Made by a program: the position numbers and the translations under genes | Source of the DNA: Tupaia tana | Taxonomy: Eukaryota > Chordata > Mammalia > Scandentia > Tupaiidae | Assembly (NCBI GenBank): GCA_026018925.1 | Contig: JAKSZU010000003.1 | Coordinates: 192,310,256-192,374,255 of the forward strand | Length of the DNA: 64,000 nucleotides | Direction: 5' to 3' | Shown here: piece after piece, positions 10,480 through 21,847 of the stretch | Numbering within the stretch: position 1 is the first letter of the stretch | How the letters are laid out: every line of letters begins with the position of its first letter | The notes under the pieces: model-generated | The model's input: only the letters and a program-made list of their open reading frames with translations | Databases searched by the model: none | What the model was told of the DNA's origin: nothing

Positions 10480-10800
10480 GGCCTCAAAGTATTTAATTAG
10501 AAGGGAAAAGGTCCTAGGGATTGAGTAGTCAGATCAGTGAAGACCAGAGCAGTCTTGGAAGGCTTCCTGAAGGAAGCAATACTTAGAGTAAGTATTAAAG
10601 GCTTGACGTTAATTTCAGAGATTCATTTCATGGGATCAGACATATGGTTTAATTCAGACCATAAGAGGCATTGGGACAAGTTATTGGGACTTTGGTGGAC
10701 TCTTTCCTTGAGGATTGGTTCTGGACTTTGAGTAGCCAGTGCATTGCTTTTTGGGGAGCAATTATGTAAGGATAAGTCCTCAGGAAAATGGTGAAGTAGG
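10480..10800 (-). mobile_element. possible L2 fragment
   Basis: GGAAGGCTTCCTGAAGGAAG resembles the reverse complement of the L2 segment near its 3' end that reads CTTCC…GGAAGCCTTCC. Strongly diverged. Confidence 0.3.
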
Positions 10801-10832
10801 TGAGACTGGTTTGGATACCATTGGCACTTAAG

Positions 10833-11099
10833 ATGAGACAATTTTTTTTCTTTCAACTTGTTGCCACAGGGCGTGTACACTCTCTTGAGAAAGACAGAGG
10901 GAAAGTGAAAAATAATCTCCTGGGGATGGCCACGTTGCTTCCCTTCTCTTCCATTCTCCTCTCTGGATTTTGGGCATGCATACTCATGCACCCAGTCTGA
11001 TTTTCAAGTCTCTGGGTCTGGGACTTGAAACGTGCTTGGCTATGTGGGAGTCCAGCACCTTAACCACCATGCCGCCTGGCGGCCCCAGATGGGACAATT
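10833..11099 (-). mobile_element. SINE-A, old
   Basis: Antisense with flanks AGATGAGACAATT (10832) and AGATGGGACAATT (11087), a nearly intact TSD. Shortened centre (CTCCTGGGGATGGCCACG). Confidence 0.87.
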
Positions 11100-11374
11100 C
11101 TTTATTGGAACTATCTCACCTACTACAGTATGTTTAGCATCCTGTGTCCCTCCACCACATGCCAGTAGCAATCCTCAGTCATTGGGACTGCCAGTGCTTT
11201 CAAATGCCTACATGCTTTCTCCACATCTTCTGATGGGCAGTACCACAGAGGTGAGACCCAACCCTCCTTCAAATGCCTCAGATTCTCCTCCCTAGCCTAC
11301 CATCCTAAACTAAGACTTCCAAATTTAGCAAATAGCATACAAACTGTCCAGTCAAATTTGAATTTCAGATAAGC
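11100..11374. other. unique sequence
   Basis: No repeat or gene recognised. Confidence 0.3.
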
Positions 11375-11383
11375 AATGAATTT

Positions 11384-11653
11384 CTTTTTTTTTGGGGGGG
11401 AGAGGTTTTTTCGCTATAGGGCGTGTGCACTCGCCAGACAGACAGAGAGAGACATAGAGACAGAAAGCGAGAAATCACCCCCCAGGGGGGATGGTCACGC
11501 CGCAATCCCTTCTCCTCCATTCTCCTCCCGGGATCTTGGGCACGCACGCACATGCGCCCGGCGTGAGTTGTAAGCCACCGGGTCCGAGACGCGAACCGCG
11601 GTCGACTACGTGGGAGTCCAGCGACATAGCCATTACGCTAACTGCTGGTTCCC
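11384..11653 (-). mobile_element. SINE-A, young, subfamily A2
   Basis: Antisense; A2 marks are GGTCACGCC, ACGCGAACC (altered box B) and GGTTCCC. It has GAGTTGTAAG, shared only with the 48.8 kb copy. TGAATTTC repeats on both sides. A G7 run separates the T tail from the body. Confidence 0.93.
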
Positions 11654-12129
11654 TGAATTTCTTTTTTATATATACCCCCAATATTGCATTGTTTGTCATT
11701 TATCTGAAATTAAAAACTAGCTAGGGGTCCTTAGTTTATCTGGAAGTCCTACCCACAACCCTTCAGCATCACAGACCTGCCTCCGAGGAGTTCTCGATGG
11801 CTTAGCTGCTGTTCTGTGTGCCGAACATTTCCTGCTTCTTCCCCGTCAAGACCCATCTACTCTGCATTTCGGTCCTTGATGTCACTCTCTGTGCTGTCTC
11901 AGTGGGAGGCTAAGTACTTTGAACCAGATGAACAGTCTTCTTCACATGTAGGCTAGTTAGCCCATTCGGGCAATATCTTAACCTGCTTCAAGTATACAGC
12001 AGGCCCCGGAAGACCCTCAGACTGAATGGTGGTAGGAAGACAGACAAGGACGTCAGAGCAACCGTTCTTAGGCCCGAGGCCATCACACCCTCTGATCTCA
12101 AGGATTCCCACCTTGGGCTGCGCAATGGG
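11654..12129. other. unique sequence
   Basis: Nothing recognised; no SINE. Confidence 0.3.
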
Positions 12130-12276
12130 AGCTTTCAACACTACTCCTGCCTAATCCTACCCTCAAGATTCTGATTGAACTATTCTGGGGTGGAGCCTGG
12201 GCATGAAGATTTTTTTAAACCACACCCCCTCCCAGGGTGATTATAACATGCAGCCAAGGTTAGAATCACTGTTCTA
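12130..12276 (-). mobile_element. MER5-type hAT remnant
   Basis: Contains CAAGATTCTGATTGAACTAT, GGGGTGGAGCCTGGGCATGA, AGATTTTTTTAAACC and AACATGCAGCCAAGGTTAGA in the order of a MER5 (Charlie-type, non-autonomous) element. Confidence 0.6.
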
Positions 12277-14221
12277 CTTTCTGAGAAAAGAGAGAGAAAG
12301 GGTACAGGGAGATGGAGGAGGAGAGCGAACAAGAAAGCACGAGACTGGTGTTCAGGTGCTCTGCTTGGCAAAGGTGATACAGGGGATTTGCAAGAATCCA
12401 AGGCAAACACATTCCAACCAAGGAGAGGGAGACTAGTTCAAAGAAGTAATACACTCTGAATGTGTTCCATTTTGAGCAAAACAGATGTGAAACGGTACTT
12501 CTGAAAAACCCAAGGAGTGCTTCGTTTTGTGCCAGATGCTATCCTCAGAGATGCCCCGGGTTACCAAAAAAAGTCCTCTGGAGAGAGCCCCATTTTTCTT
12601 TATTACCCAGTGATTCTAACCCATGCTAGCAACAGGTTCAGAGTGCAGGCTGCTCACACGCAGGGCCTCGCTTGTGTTGGCTGAGGAGTGAGCTTCTGAT
12701 GTCACCATGGGCACCTCGGCAAAAGAGGCTCCACTCTCCACTCAGAGTGGGCTGCGAGCCCAGCATGTCAGTCTCCGTGCCATCCACACACGCCTGCCTC
12801 CCTCTGACAACTAGGTCAGCATAGACACGGCTCTAGCCTCTGCCGAGAGCCGCTTGCTGCTGGCAGGAAGCTGCTTCTGCAGAATTAAAAACCATCAAAG
12901 TTGATCAAAGGAAGTGCAGGGCAGGCTGACGGGCCAGATCCTAATCTCTGCTCACTGGCCTCACACATCACTGCACATGAGTCACCCGCTGAGCTCAGCG
13001 GACATGCTGTTTGGATTAGGCTTTTACAGGCGAGCTTTGCCAAACTCGCCTTTGCTGTCTTGCTGCACAGAGCAGCCGAGAGGCGAGGGAGGAAGGTGGG
13101 GACGTGGGTTGGATGTGTTGCCCAAGTGCCAGGGAGGAGGCTTAGCCCCTCAGGCTCCAGGGAGTGGCTGTGAGTCTTAGTGCCCCCAGCCCATTGCCTC
13201 CGCTCAGTGGCCTGAGCCTTATCAGGAGCCACTGAGCCCCCAGCTGGTCCACACGTCCTTCCTCTCTTGCCGGCTCTCCAGTTCAGATGGACTGTGACAG
13301 GGCATGCTTCTCGCCTTCACTCAACCATTTGCCTCTCAACCAGCAGGAATTCCTTTTCTCAAAAGCAGGCAACACTTCACCACTCAGGCATCTTGCCTCA
13401 AAAGTAGTGGAGTCCAGTGAAAAAGGGAGGGAAGTCAGAAAATAAAAATTCCTAAATTAAGAGCCAACCCATAAAAGCAGGGCTTCCCCTAGCGCCTGGT
13501 GGGTGTGACATCACCACAAATTACTCAATGAAAATGGTGTCAGAGGAGCAGCTCGATTATATGTGGAAATTTTCCTCAAGAAATAGAACTCTGCAGAAAA
13601 TAAGTAGGGGCAGAACGATCCAGCCTTGTGCTTAGGTCTTTGGGGGCAACATCCAGAGGGGCTGACCTCCCTGGGCAGGGAGCGAGGTGGGACTCCCTAC
13701 CGAGTGGAGTCCTGGTGCTCCGGAGCAGTAGTAGACATACCCGGCGATTTGTTTTGCTTCCTTCTCTGGAAGCAATGGTAGGAACAGGATCAAAATCCTT
13801 TGTTTCAGATTCTGCCAAGTTTTGCTTCTGTGCATGGTAACTTGGGAAGAAGCAGCCCCCATTATTTTGCAAGCCAAGGATTCTTGGCTTGTAGTCTTTG
13901 CTGGGATTCTCTTTAGAGTATTTTAGACTCTCATTTATTAAAGGCATCTAAATGATGGTGGCAGTCCTTGACACATTCAAGACAAATACTGCCACCCATG
14001 CCTATGCCACTCTTGACCATAAACCATGGATTTCCAAACTTACGTTTGCTTAATTGACTGTAATTAAAAATATACCTATCTTTTAAATTGACATGTCTTT
14101 TGTCTAAAACTCTCGCAGTGGTCAAATTTCATCATGACCCTCTCTTTTCCCTCATTTTCCTTTAGCACTTTCACTAAATGGAGATGGAAGTTACCACCCT
14201 CAATAACCTTCCAGTCTACAC
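12277..14221. other. unique, SINE-free sequence
   Basis: Nearly 2 kb with no repeat recognised. 12640-13320 is GC-richer and holds ATGAGTCACCCGCTGAGCTC (a TGAGTCA AP-1-type core) near 12977. This could be an enhancer, but one sequence cannot show it. Confidence 0.35.
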
Positions 14222-14314
14222 TGCGGCAGTATGGTGCCGTGGTTAGGGCTGTGTCAGGCAAAGCTGTGTTTGAGCCCTGATTCTGCCCCTACTAGTGGTA
14301 TGAGCCTTAAGCAG
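14222..14314 (+). mobile_element. MIR fragment
   Basis: Order of phrases (GTGCCGTGGTTAGGGCTGTG, GTTTGAGCCCTGATTCTGCC, TAGTGGTATGAGCCTTAAGC) matches the tRNA-like and core parts of MIR. Confidence 0.65.
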
Positions 14315-14370
14315 TTTCTTCTTCTTCTTCCTCCTCCTCTTCCTCCTCCTCCTCCTCTTCTTCTTCTCTC
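14315..14370 (+). repeat. (CTT)n/(CCT)n simple repeat
   Basis: Pure pyrimidine tract mixing CTT and CCT units; it interrupts the MIR. Confidence 0.9.
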
Positions 14371-14397
14371 TTGTACCTTTTTTTCTAAGAGTTTCTT

Positions 14398-14492
14398 TTT
14401 ATCTTTTGTTCTTTCTTCTTTCTTCCATGAGAGAGGTAAAGAGAGAGAGTCACCCCCAATAGGGTCTTCAGGCAGTGATCCTACCCTCTAGC
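14398..14492 (-). mobile_element. SINE-C fragment
   Basis: CTTCCATGAGAGAGG, a GA tract, AGTCACCCCCAATAGGGTCT and the following CAGGCAGTGATCC match the reverse complement of the 3' half of the SINE-C copies at 29.7 and 38.3 kb. Confidence 0.45.
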
Positions 14493-14711
14493 TGTAGGGA
14501 TGTGAATTAAGGAAAGAAATCCAGCATGGATTACTCTGTGAATCATCTAACTATGCTGCATGATTCCTGAGTAACCCAGACTGTGAGAAATGTACTGCTG
14601 TGGATTATCTCTATTTCACAGACTATTTTACTTGGGGGGCTATCCAAAGGTTGAGTGGACTGTGGTAAGTGGAGGTATTATGAGGGGGAGTCCCATTAAA
14701 ATGTAAGCATC

Positions 14712-14975
14712 GGGGCCAGCTGGTGGCATGGTGGTTACGGTGGCTGGATTCCACATGGCCGCTGTGCAGTTTGAGACCCAGACATGGTGGCTTGGGTAAC
14801 ACACTGGGTGCTCATGTGCACGCCCAAAGTCCTGAAAAGAGAGAAAATGGAGGAGAAAGGATTGCTATGTGGCCATTTCCATGGGAGGGTGCTTTCTCAT
14901 GCCCTTCCCCCACCCTTCAGCTCTCTAGCAAGCGCATGCACCCGCTGGAAAAATTTTCAAACAATATTAAAATAG
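14712..14975 (+). mobile_element. SINE-A, old
   Basis: Head GGGCCAGCTGGTGGCATGG, box B AGTTTGAGACC, CCCAAAGTCCTGAAAAGAG, and GCATGCACCCGCTGG before the A-rich end. Confidence 0.85.
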
Positions 14976-15157
14976 GGGGCTGGCAAGTGGCGTGGTGGAT
15001 AATGGCACTGGATTCCCACATGGCTGATCATGGTTTGAATCCTGCACCTAGGAGCTTGCTTTCTCACTTTTCCTTTCTGTCTCTGTGTCTCTGTCTGGTC
15101 AAATTTAAAAATAATAATAAATGGAATTAAATAAATAAATAATTCTTTAAAAAACAA
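14976..15157 (+). mobile_element. SINE-B
   Basis: Complete: GGGGCTGGCAAGTGGCGTGG, box B GGTTTGAATCC, CT tract, GTCAAATTTAAA, AATAAATAATTCTTTAAAA. Abuts the preceding SINE-A tail. Confidence 0.88.
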
Positions 15158-15290
15158 TAATCCCAGACCTGGTGACTTGCTTTCTCATTTTTCTTCTCTC
15201 TCTCTCTATGTCTCTCTCTCTGGTCAAACGAAAAAATAAGAATAATAATAAAGAATGAAATGAAATAAAATAATTGTTTAAAAAATAATA
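15158..15290 (+). mobile_element. SINE-B, 5'-truncated
   Basis: Starts at AATCCCAGACCTGGTGACTT, without box A; otherwise the same 3' structure as its upstream neighbour. Either a tandem insertion or a partial duplication. Confidence 0.8.
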
Positions 15291-15404
15291 AAATAAAACA
15301 AGCAAACATAAAATCCCAGATCACTGTGAGGGTTTGGATGTTTGTCTCTTGCATACACTGCCTATTCCCAGCTACTAAAACAGCATGGCTTTCCTGCTTC
15401 ACAC

Positions 15405-15842
15405 TTGTACTAGTTGCTCATTGCTGGTGTAACAAAGCAAATTTAGTAGCTTAAACCACAATACATTTGTCAGCTTCCTGGTCGGGAGGTCAGGAGGCCT
15501 GAAATTGAAGCATCAGCAGGGCTGCCTTGCCACTGGAGGCCATAGAAGCGTCTGTTTCCTTGCCCCCTTCAGCTTCTATGGTCTGCCTGCGTTCCTTGGC
15601 CCCCTCCCTGCACCACTCCAACCACTACTTCCATCTTCACATCTTCTCTGATTCTGACTCTCCTCTTTTCTCCTGTTCCTTATAAGGATCCTTGTGATTA
15701 CACCCTGCTCATCCAGATAATCCAGAATAATCTCCCCATCTTAAGGTCTTTAACTTAATCACATCTGTAAAGTCCATGTAAGGTAACATAGTTGCAAGTT
15801 CCTGGTTGTGGACATTCTTGGGGATCATTATCCTACTACACC
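15405..15842 (-). mobile_element. MLT1-type LTR (ERVL-MaLR)
   Basis: The plus strand reads TGCTGGTGTAACAAAGC, TTTAGTAGCTTAAACC, CTTGTGATTACACCCTG, ATAATCCAGAATAATCTCCC and CTTAACTTAATCACATCTG, in the order of a MaLR LTR in reverse. Solitary, with no internal retroviral sequence. It marks a eutherian genome. Confidence 0.85.
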
Positions 15843-16065
15843 CCTGGAGCCACCATCAATGTCACATTGAGGGAAGGTGGCAATCCTGAGCCATAGGCCA
15901 GGAGCCACAGTACCGTGAGCAGAGGCTCTGGTGGAGTGCGGGTTAAGAGCAGGTGAGAGAGGAGGAATAGGCTGCAGCATGGACTGGCTCTGGGGAGGAG
16001 AGGGCAGCTCCCAAGGCGAGTCTTGGTGATAGAGGCAGAAAGCTAGATTCTGCTATCGTGTTTTT

Positions 16066-16515
16066 AGTATTTTTTCTTCGTGATAGAACATGAGGGGGGC
16101 CACCCTCAATAGGGTCTGGTCACATTACGACCCACTTCCTCGAGTCCTTCAGCCGTGGCACTGTGGACACCTGTGCATATGCCTGGCATGCTTCAGGCTT
16201 ACCAGGTCAAGGATCTGAGCTGCAGTCAACATGTGGGATCCATCTTCTCTCTTTCTCTCTCTCTTTTAAAGAATTATTTATTTAATTTTGTTTATTATTA
16301 TTTTTAAATTTGCTATAGGGCACTTGCGCTTACTAGAGAGAGACAGAAAGAGAGTGAAAGTGAGAAAGCAAGCCACCAGGTCTGGGACTTGAGCTGTGGT
16401 CAGCCATATGGGAGTCCAACATCTTAACCACCATGCTACCTGCTGGCCCAGATCCAGTTTCTTTTGGCCAGCAAATCAGCTCTGCACCATGCAGCCAGTC
16501 CAGAATCTGCTATAG
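16066..16515 (-). mobile_element. SINE-D, split by SINE-B
   Basis: CGTGATAGAACATG, GGTCTGGTCACATTACGACC, GCCTGGCATGCTTCAGG and GTGGGATCCATCTTCTC. It resumes after the SINE-B at 16450 as GATCCAGTTTCTTTTGGCC, AGCAAATCAGCTCTGC. Other copies are at 25.1, 25.7, 30.8 and 40.9 kb. Confidence 0.65.
16262..16449 (-). mobile_element. SINE-B nested in SINE-D
   Basis: Antisense: AAAGAATTATTTATTTAATT tail, TTTGCTATAGGGCAC, GGGACTTGAGCTGTGG, CTACCTGCTGGCCC. GATCCA flanks both sides. Confidence 0.85.
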
Positions 16516-16606
16516 GCAGCACACACTCAGGCTCCAGCTCTTTTTCAGTTTGGATGTGAAGAGACAATTGTACAGTGCCTGGTTTATGACAGGTGTGCAA
16601 TTCAAT

Positions 16607-16895
16607 AAGAGCCATTTATTTATTTGAGAGGTTTTTGCTAGAGGGCGTGTGGGCTCACCAGACAGACAGAGAGAGACAGAGAGACAGAAAACGAGAAATC
16701 ACCCCGCAGGGGGGAGGGGGATGGCCACGCCACAATCCCTTCTCCTCCATTCTCCTCTCAGGATTTTGGGCATGCATACACATGTGCCTGGCGTGAGTTT
16801 AAGCCACTGGGTCCGGGACTCAAACCGTGGTCGACTACATGGGAGTCCAGCGACATAGCCATTACACCAACTGCTGGCCCCAAGAGCCATTTATT
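16607..16895 (-). mobile_element. SINE-A
   Basis: Antisense, nearly tail-less. Exact 14-nt TSD AAGAGCCATTTATT at 16607-16620 and 16882-16895. Box B decayed to GACTCAAACC on the plus strand. Confidence 0.93.
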
Positions 16896-17539
16896 ATTAA
16901 CACCAAAGGGAGCAGGCCCAGGGAGGCTCCAGAGCCTCAGCTGCCTGGGGAGGCAGTCCTGCAGCTCTACATCCCTGACTCTAGGGGAGCAAGAAGACTT
17001 GTCCGAAGGAGGAAGGTGTGAGACAGGTGTGCAGAGGTAGAGTTTCGAATGCACTATATCTTAACTTCTTCCCACACAAGCTAGGAGGAAGCATCTGGCT
17101 GGTTATTTAATGAAACTTGGAATTGGCTGTTGCAGTCAAGAAGGAAATATTTCTGTGGTTTTTCTGTGGGGGAAGAAAGTAATAAATCTTTCTGTTGTTG
17201 AAGGAACACCTTTCAGTGGCGTGGCTCTGAGAGGCATATATTATTCTTAAAGCATACGTGCTTGATAGTTTGTTAGCATCAGGCCATCGGGAAGCGTCAC
17301 ATATTCCCTGAAGGGCAGGGACAAAGTACAGGCACAGAGAGCATGGTTATGAGCTAGCAGTCACAGCTCTGCAGCTGTCACAGTAGATTTAGGAAAGAGA
17401 ATTTCCTATTAGAACAGTTAGGTTTTCAGCTCATTCGTATCTCCATGGATTCCTCGCAGTGCCCCTCCTCTGAAAAGGAGCATTCTATATCTCATGCCCA
17501 CTTTGATCGGTTGCGTGGGATAGAAGTCAGATCTCAAGG
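16896..17539. other. unique sequence
   Basis: No repeat or exon pattern recognised. Confidence 0.3.
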
Positions 17540-17800
17540 AGATCATTTATTCTACACACGTGTGCTGGATCCCTGTATGTTCTAGGTGTGAGGGCTATAG
17601 CAGTGACCTAAATGGACAATAGATAATAAATATGTATCAGGTTGCATCAAGAGGTGCAAAGACAGCCAAGGGAGAATAAAAGGATCTCAGGGAAGACCCC
17701 CGGGAATTGGAGTACTTGTGTAGAGACCTGAAAGAAGCCAAGTGGACAGAGGCGGGTTGTGCAGACAGGGTGTTCCAGGAAGAGGATTACCCATCAAAGA
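17540..17800 (-). mobile_element. L2 3' region
   Basis: GTTCTAGGTGTGAGGGCTAT, AGCAGTGACCTAAATGGAC, GAGACCTGAAAGAAGCC and GTGTTCCAGGAAGAG follow the order of the reverse-complemented L2 end (last ORF2 codons and 3'UTR). Confidence 0.65.
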
Positions 17801-18399
17801 CTATGCAAACAGCTCATTTCTTAGTGAGCTCTGCGTGCCGTGCTGATCTAGTTACCAACATCCGTCCCTCCCATAATGAATGCATAGCCTCACCCACAAC
17901 TAAAATTCTCGCCAACTCCTTTGTATAATGTGTCCCAATCCCTGGTATAATTTTGCATAAAGTGATGAGAACCTGGAGGAGGGCAATGACAAGAAGGCAC
18001 AAGAGCTTCTGAAGGGAAAATCAACAGTACCCTGTGACTGTCTATGGGAGCAATGTGGGTTTTGCGTTTAGGAGGCTGAGGTTAGAAGGCCTGGCCATAG
18101 ACAGCAGCCTGAAGTCTGTGTGGGATCTCTGAGACTCGGGATGGGTTGAACAGCCTGTTCTTGAGGCAAAGGCTCACTCTAAACTGTGTTTATGCACAGT
18201 TGAGGTGGATTAACTCAAAGTAGCTGCTCCGCCTCTCTCCTGGGACAGATGAGGTGAAGCGATCTCAAAGAAAGAGCCATGGCAAACAGATGTACTTGCA
18301 GGAGATTGCCTTTCTGTGTAGCATTTCCTTCTGTTCCATATGCATACAAGGCTAATTTGTACAAATGCAAATTAGCTATTTACACATGCCAGCTGATTG
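17801..18399. other. unique sequence
   Basis: No element recognised; possible L2 remnants continue to about 18200. Confidence 0.3.
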
Positions 18400-18665
18400 C
18401 TGTCTATTTTTTTAGAGGTTTTTGCTATAGAGAGTGTGCGCTCACCAGAAAGACAGAGAGATAGAAAGCGAGAAATCACCCCCCAGGGGGGATGGCCACA
18501 CCACAATCCCTTCTCCTCCATTCTCCTCTCGGGATCTTGGGCACACATGCACATGTGCCTGGCATGAGTTTAAGCCACCGGGTCTGGGACTTGAACCACT
18601 GTTAGCTACATGGGAGTTCAGTGACATAGCCATTACTCTAACTGCTGGTCCCGTTGTCTATTTTT
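18400..18665 (-). mobile_element. SINE-A
   Basis: Antisense with a very short tail. TSD TGTCTATTTTT at 18401-18411 and 18655-18665. Box-B complement GGACTTGAACC. Confidence 0.92.
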
Positions 18666-18759
18666 AAGGCACTACCTTTTAAGAAGTTTAGGTTTCCTAT
18701 CTTGACAATATAACTTCAAGTGATAGGTTATGGCAGCAATAGTTTTTTTTTTTTTTTTT

Positions 18760-18885
18760 AAAGTCATTTTTCAGATGAGGAAGCAATGCTCTTCTAATAC
18801 CCTAACTATGGGGGGTGGGGAATGTGGAGCTGGGTCAAACTCTAACCTGCCTGTCTTTCTAAGCTCTGAAGGCTCCTGGACTATA
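18760..18885 (+). mobile_element. possible MIR remnant
   Basis: CATTTTTCAGATGAGGAAGC resembles the MIR core (CATTTTACAGATGAGGAAAC). The rest is too diverged to be sure. Confidence 0.3.
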
Positions 18886-19049
18886 GCTTCTCCATGGCTT
18901 ACCCCGAGTTGGCTGAACACCTTTCTCGTGAGTAAAATGCAAATACCAGTGTTCTTACAGTCAGGGCATTTCTCCCTTTCTCCAGGGGAATTTGTGAATT
19001 TCCAAGGTGTTTCTCTGCTGAGCTGAAATTTCATGAAATAAATAGTGTA

Positions 19050-19345
19050 AAGAGTCTTGGGAACCAGCAGTTAGTGTAATGGCTATGTCGCTGGACTCCC
19101 ACGAAGTCGACTGCGGTTCGCGTCCCGGACCTGGTGGCTTAAAACTCACGCCGGGCGCGTGTTCGTGCGTGTCCAAGATCCCGAGAGAAGAATGGAGGAG
19201 AAGGGATTGCAGCGTGACCATCCCCCCTGGGGGGTGATTTCTCGCTTTCTGTCTCTCTGTCTCTCTCTGTCTGTCTGGCGAGCGCACGCGCCCTATAGTG
19301 AAAACCTCTCCAAAAAAAAAAAAAAAAAAAAAAAAAAGAATCTTA
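19050..19345 (+). mobile_element. SINE-A, young, subfamily A2
   Basis: GGGAACC start at 19059, box B GGTTCGCGTCC, GCGTGACCATCC, CCCTATAGTGAAAACC, A(22) tail. TSD AAAGAGTCTT and AAAGAATCTT (one mismatch). Confidence 0.93.
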
Positions 19346-19349
19346 CTCT

Positions 19350-19521
19350 TGGGGCCAGCAGGTGGCATGGTGGCTAAGGCGCTGGACTCCCACATGGCTG
19401 ACCGCTGTTCAAGTCCCAGACCTGAGGCCATGCTTTCTCACTTTCTCTCTATCTCTCATGATCACCCATGCCCTATTCCAAATTTAAAAATAATAAGAAG
19501 AAAGAAATATTTTTTAAAAAG
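19350..19521 (+). mobile_element. SINE-B
   Basis: GGGGCCAGCAGGTGGCATGG head. The 3' part is unusual: ATCACCCATGCCCTATTCC precedes AAATTTAAAAATAATAAG, so it carries a trace of the SINE-A body end. Confidence 0.8.
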
Positions 19522-19593
19522 GTGTCTTACTGCCTTCACACTAGTACTAAAGGCTAAATAGATATGGGTAAGTGATAAAAAATACTTGTACCT

Positions 19594-19856
19594 CGGGGTC
19601 AGCAGATGGCATAGCAGTTATGTTGCTGGAGTTCCACATGACTGGCCACAGTTCAGGTCTTGAACCCAGTGACTTGAAAATCCTTCAGGGCTCTTGTGTG
19701 TGCGTGCCCAAGATCCCGAGAGGAAAATGGAGGAGAAGGGATTGCGGTGTGGCCATCCCCCCTGGGGGGGGTGATGTCTTGCTTTCTGTCTCTCTCTCTG
19801 TCTTTCTGGTGAGCACACGTGCCCTATAGCAAAATCTTCTCCAAAAAAGAAAGATA
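19594..19856 (+). mobile_element. SINE-A
   Basis: GGGGTCAGCAGATGGCATAG, box B AGTTCAGGTCT. A well-kept body (CCAAGATCCCGAGAGGAAAA) contrasts with a decayed head. Confidence 0.87.
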
Positions 19857-19889
19857 AATAATATGACAGAGACTAAGAATTTCTGTGGT

Positions 19890-20395
19890 ACTACCTTGTA
19901 AAGGGCTCATTATCCCTTAACATCCTTCAAACCCTTCAACATGGTGATAGCACCCCTAGACATTTCTACAATGGAAATAATTAATTCAAAAGAAGAAGGG
20001 GGAAAAATCCTTGTAACTAATAGATGTTTATAGTGGAACGGCTTATAACTGTGAAAACTGGGAACAGCTTAGTGCACAGCCACGGGGGAATGGCTGAACA
20101 GATTATGATCTATCTGGGAGCACCACGCAGCCACACAAACAGAAAATCAGGAAGGCTGTGTAAGGACCAGGAAACTTGTTTATTTATTAAGTGATGTTAA
20201 ACAAAAAAGTGGAATACAAAAAACTGTGTCAACTTTATCACTATAATTATGTAAAATAGTTCTGTATCTGACAGAAGGCTGGAAGGAAATTCAGTGGAGG
20301 AGAAAGTGGTTGTGGTAAATGGTGGAAATGAGTAATGCTTTACTTCTTAAATACTTTTAGTGTTGTCGTAGTCTTGTTTGAGCAACAAGTAATTC
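19890..20395 (+). mobile_element. old L1 3' end
   Basis: Phrases GGGGGAATGGCTGAACAGAT, GAGCACCACGCAGCCACAC, AAGTGATGTTAAACAAAAAA and AGAAAGTGGTTGTGG parallel the 3' end of old mammalian L1 (L1M). No open frame. Confidence 0.6.
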
Positions 20396-20436
20396 CTTTT
20401 CAAGAAAAGAATATACAAACCCTACTTTGTGTGGTG

Positions 20437-20728
20437 TGTGTTTGTTTTTTTGCTATAGGGCATGTGTATTCACTAGCAAGAGACAGAAAGGGAGAGAGCC
20501 CAAAAGGGAGAGAGAAAGTGAGAAAGCACCCTATGGGGGATGGGGGGAGACGGGGGGCGGGGGGATGGCCACACGGCAGCAGTTCCTTCTCCTCCATTCT
20601 TCTCTTAGGATTTCGGGTAGGCACACACAGATGTGCAGCGTGCCTTTTAAGTCGCCAGTTCTAGGACTCAAACCATGCTGTTGGCTGTGTGAGAGCCAGC
20701 CACCTAACGACTATGTCACCTGGCTGGT
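20437..20728 (-). mobile_element. SINE-A, old
   Basis: Antisense: TTTTTTTGCTATAGGGCATG, GA tract with an extra AAAGGGAGAGAG unit, a G-rich centre (GGGGGATGGGGGGAGACGGG) and CACCTGGCTGGTCC. Confidence 0.85.
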
Positions 20729-20739
20729 CCTTGTTGTTT

Positions 20740-21740
20740 TTCACTTTGGGCAGTAACTGAGCAAACTTTCAAAACATAAAGGAAATATCAGTAGCTATGA
20801 GTCTTGAGGTCAAAATGTGACTTACTAGTGAAGAGAAGTGTCAGGTGAACGACTCTGAAGATATCAGACTTAGAAAACAGCTTGAAGAAGGCAGCTTTGG
20901 GGGTAGGATATTCATTGCTGAATATTTACAAAAAAAGAACCAACTTACATAGATTCGCTAGTCAACCGTGAGGCAGAGGCCACCCATGTACCAAAGAGAG
21001 AGTGAGCGAGCCAAGAGTCTCCTCATCAGCTTTTCTCTTTATCTCTTTGGAATGCATGTTGTCTCAAAAACATTAATGGTCTTTTTTTTTTTTTTTTTTT
21101 GGGGGGGGGGGGTCCTGATTTTTTTCCCGGAGGTTGCTGAGCAACTCACCTGGAATGATTTAAATCATTCCTGATTTCTAAAAATTAATTCCTGCTCAAG
21201 TTAATTAATTGTAGCATACCAGCTCCTGACATTACTCAGATGAAACAGACTTTGCACATAGGAGTTGCATCTACCCCAAACTGTTCTTCCTTTATAATCT
21301 TGCCCCAAACTTGGGTGGGCAGCTCAGGGCTAAATCTGGTCCCTGGCTGCTAATGTCATGCATTGATGGAGTGAAGTAGGCCAACAGTCTGCAGCCTGGG
21401 AAGGTTTTTGGAGACGAGCCTGTATGTCAGAGTTAATTACAGCCTGATTTAAACCTTAGGTTGTGGATGGACCATGAAAAAGGCAGATTGATGACTACTA
21501 TGTGGTCAGATAAACCTAGATACTTAGATTTTTCAAGAGGAAAAAGAAAAACCTTAGAATCATTTCCAGGGTGCAGACACTGTGGTAGGTCTGGTGAAAA
21601 TGACAAGGTTTGGGTTAGATGTGGCTCTTGCCCACAACCCAAAAGAGTATATTGAGGGGACAGAAATATAGATTGAATTTAAGTCAACACTTCACAGAAC
21701 AAAATAGAGGTAACCGTGATATATCAAAAAATACAGAAGA
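20740..21740. other. mostly unique sequence with a T19-G12 tract
   Basis: 21082-21100 is T19 followed by G12 (21101-21112). This resembles the tail/body junction of a young antisense SINE-A, but no body follows. Otherwise nothing recognised. Confidence 0.35.
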
Positions 21741-21749
21741 AAGAGAGAA

Positions 21750-21825
21750 AGGAAGGAAGGAAGGAAGGAAGGAAGGAAGGAAGGAAGGAAGGAAGGAAGG
21801 AAGAAGGAAGGAAAGAAAGAAGAAA
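21750..21825 (+). repeat. (GGAA)n microsatellite
   Basis: About 13 perfect GGAA units, then irregular GAAA/GAAG. Confidence 0.95.
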
Positions 21826-21847
21826 AAAGAGCAATAAACTTTGATTT

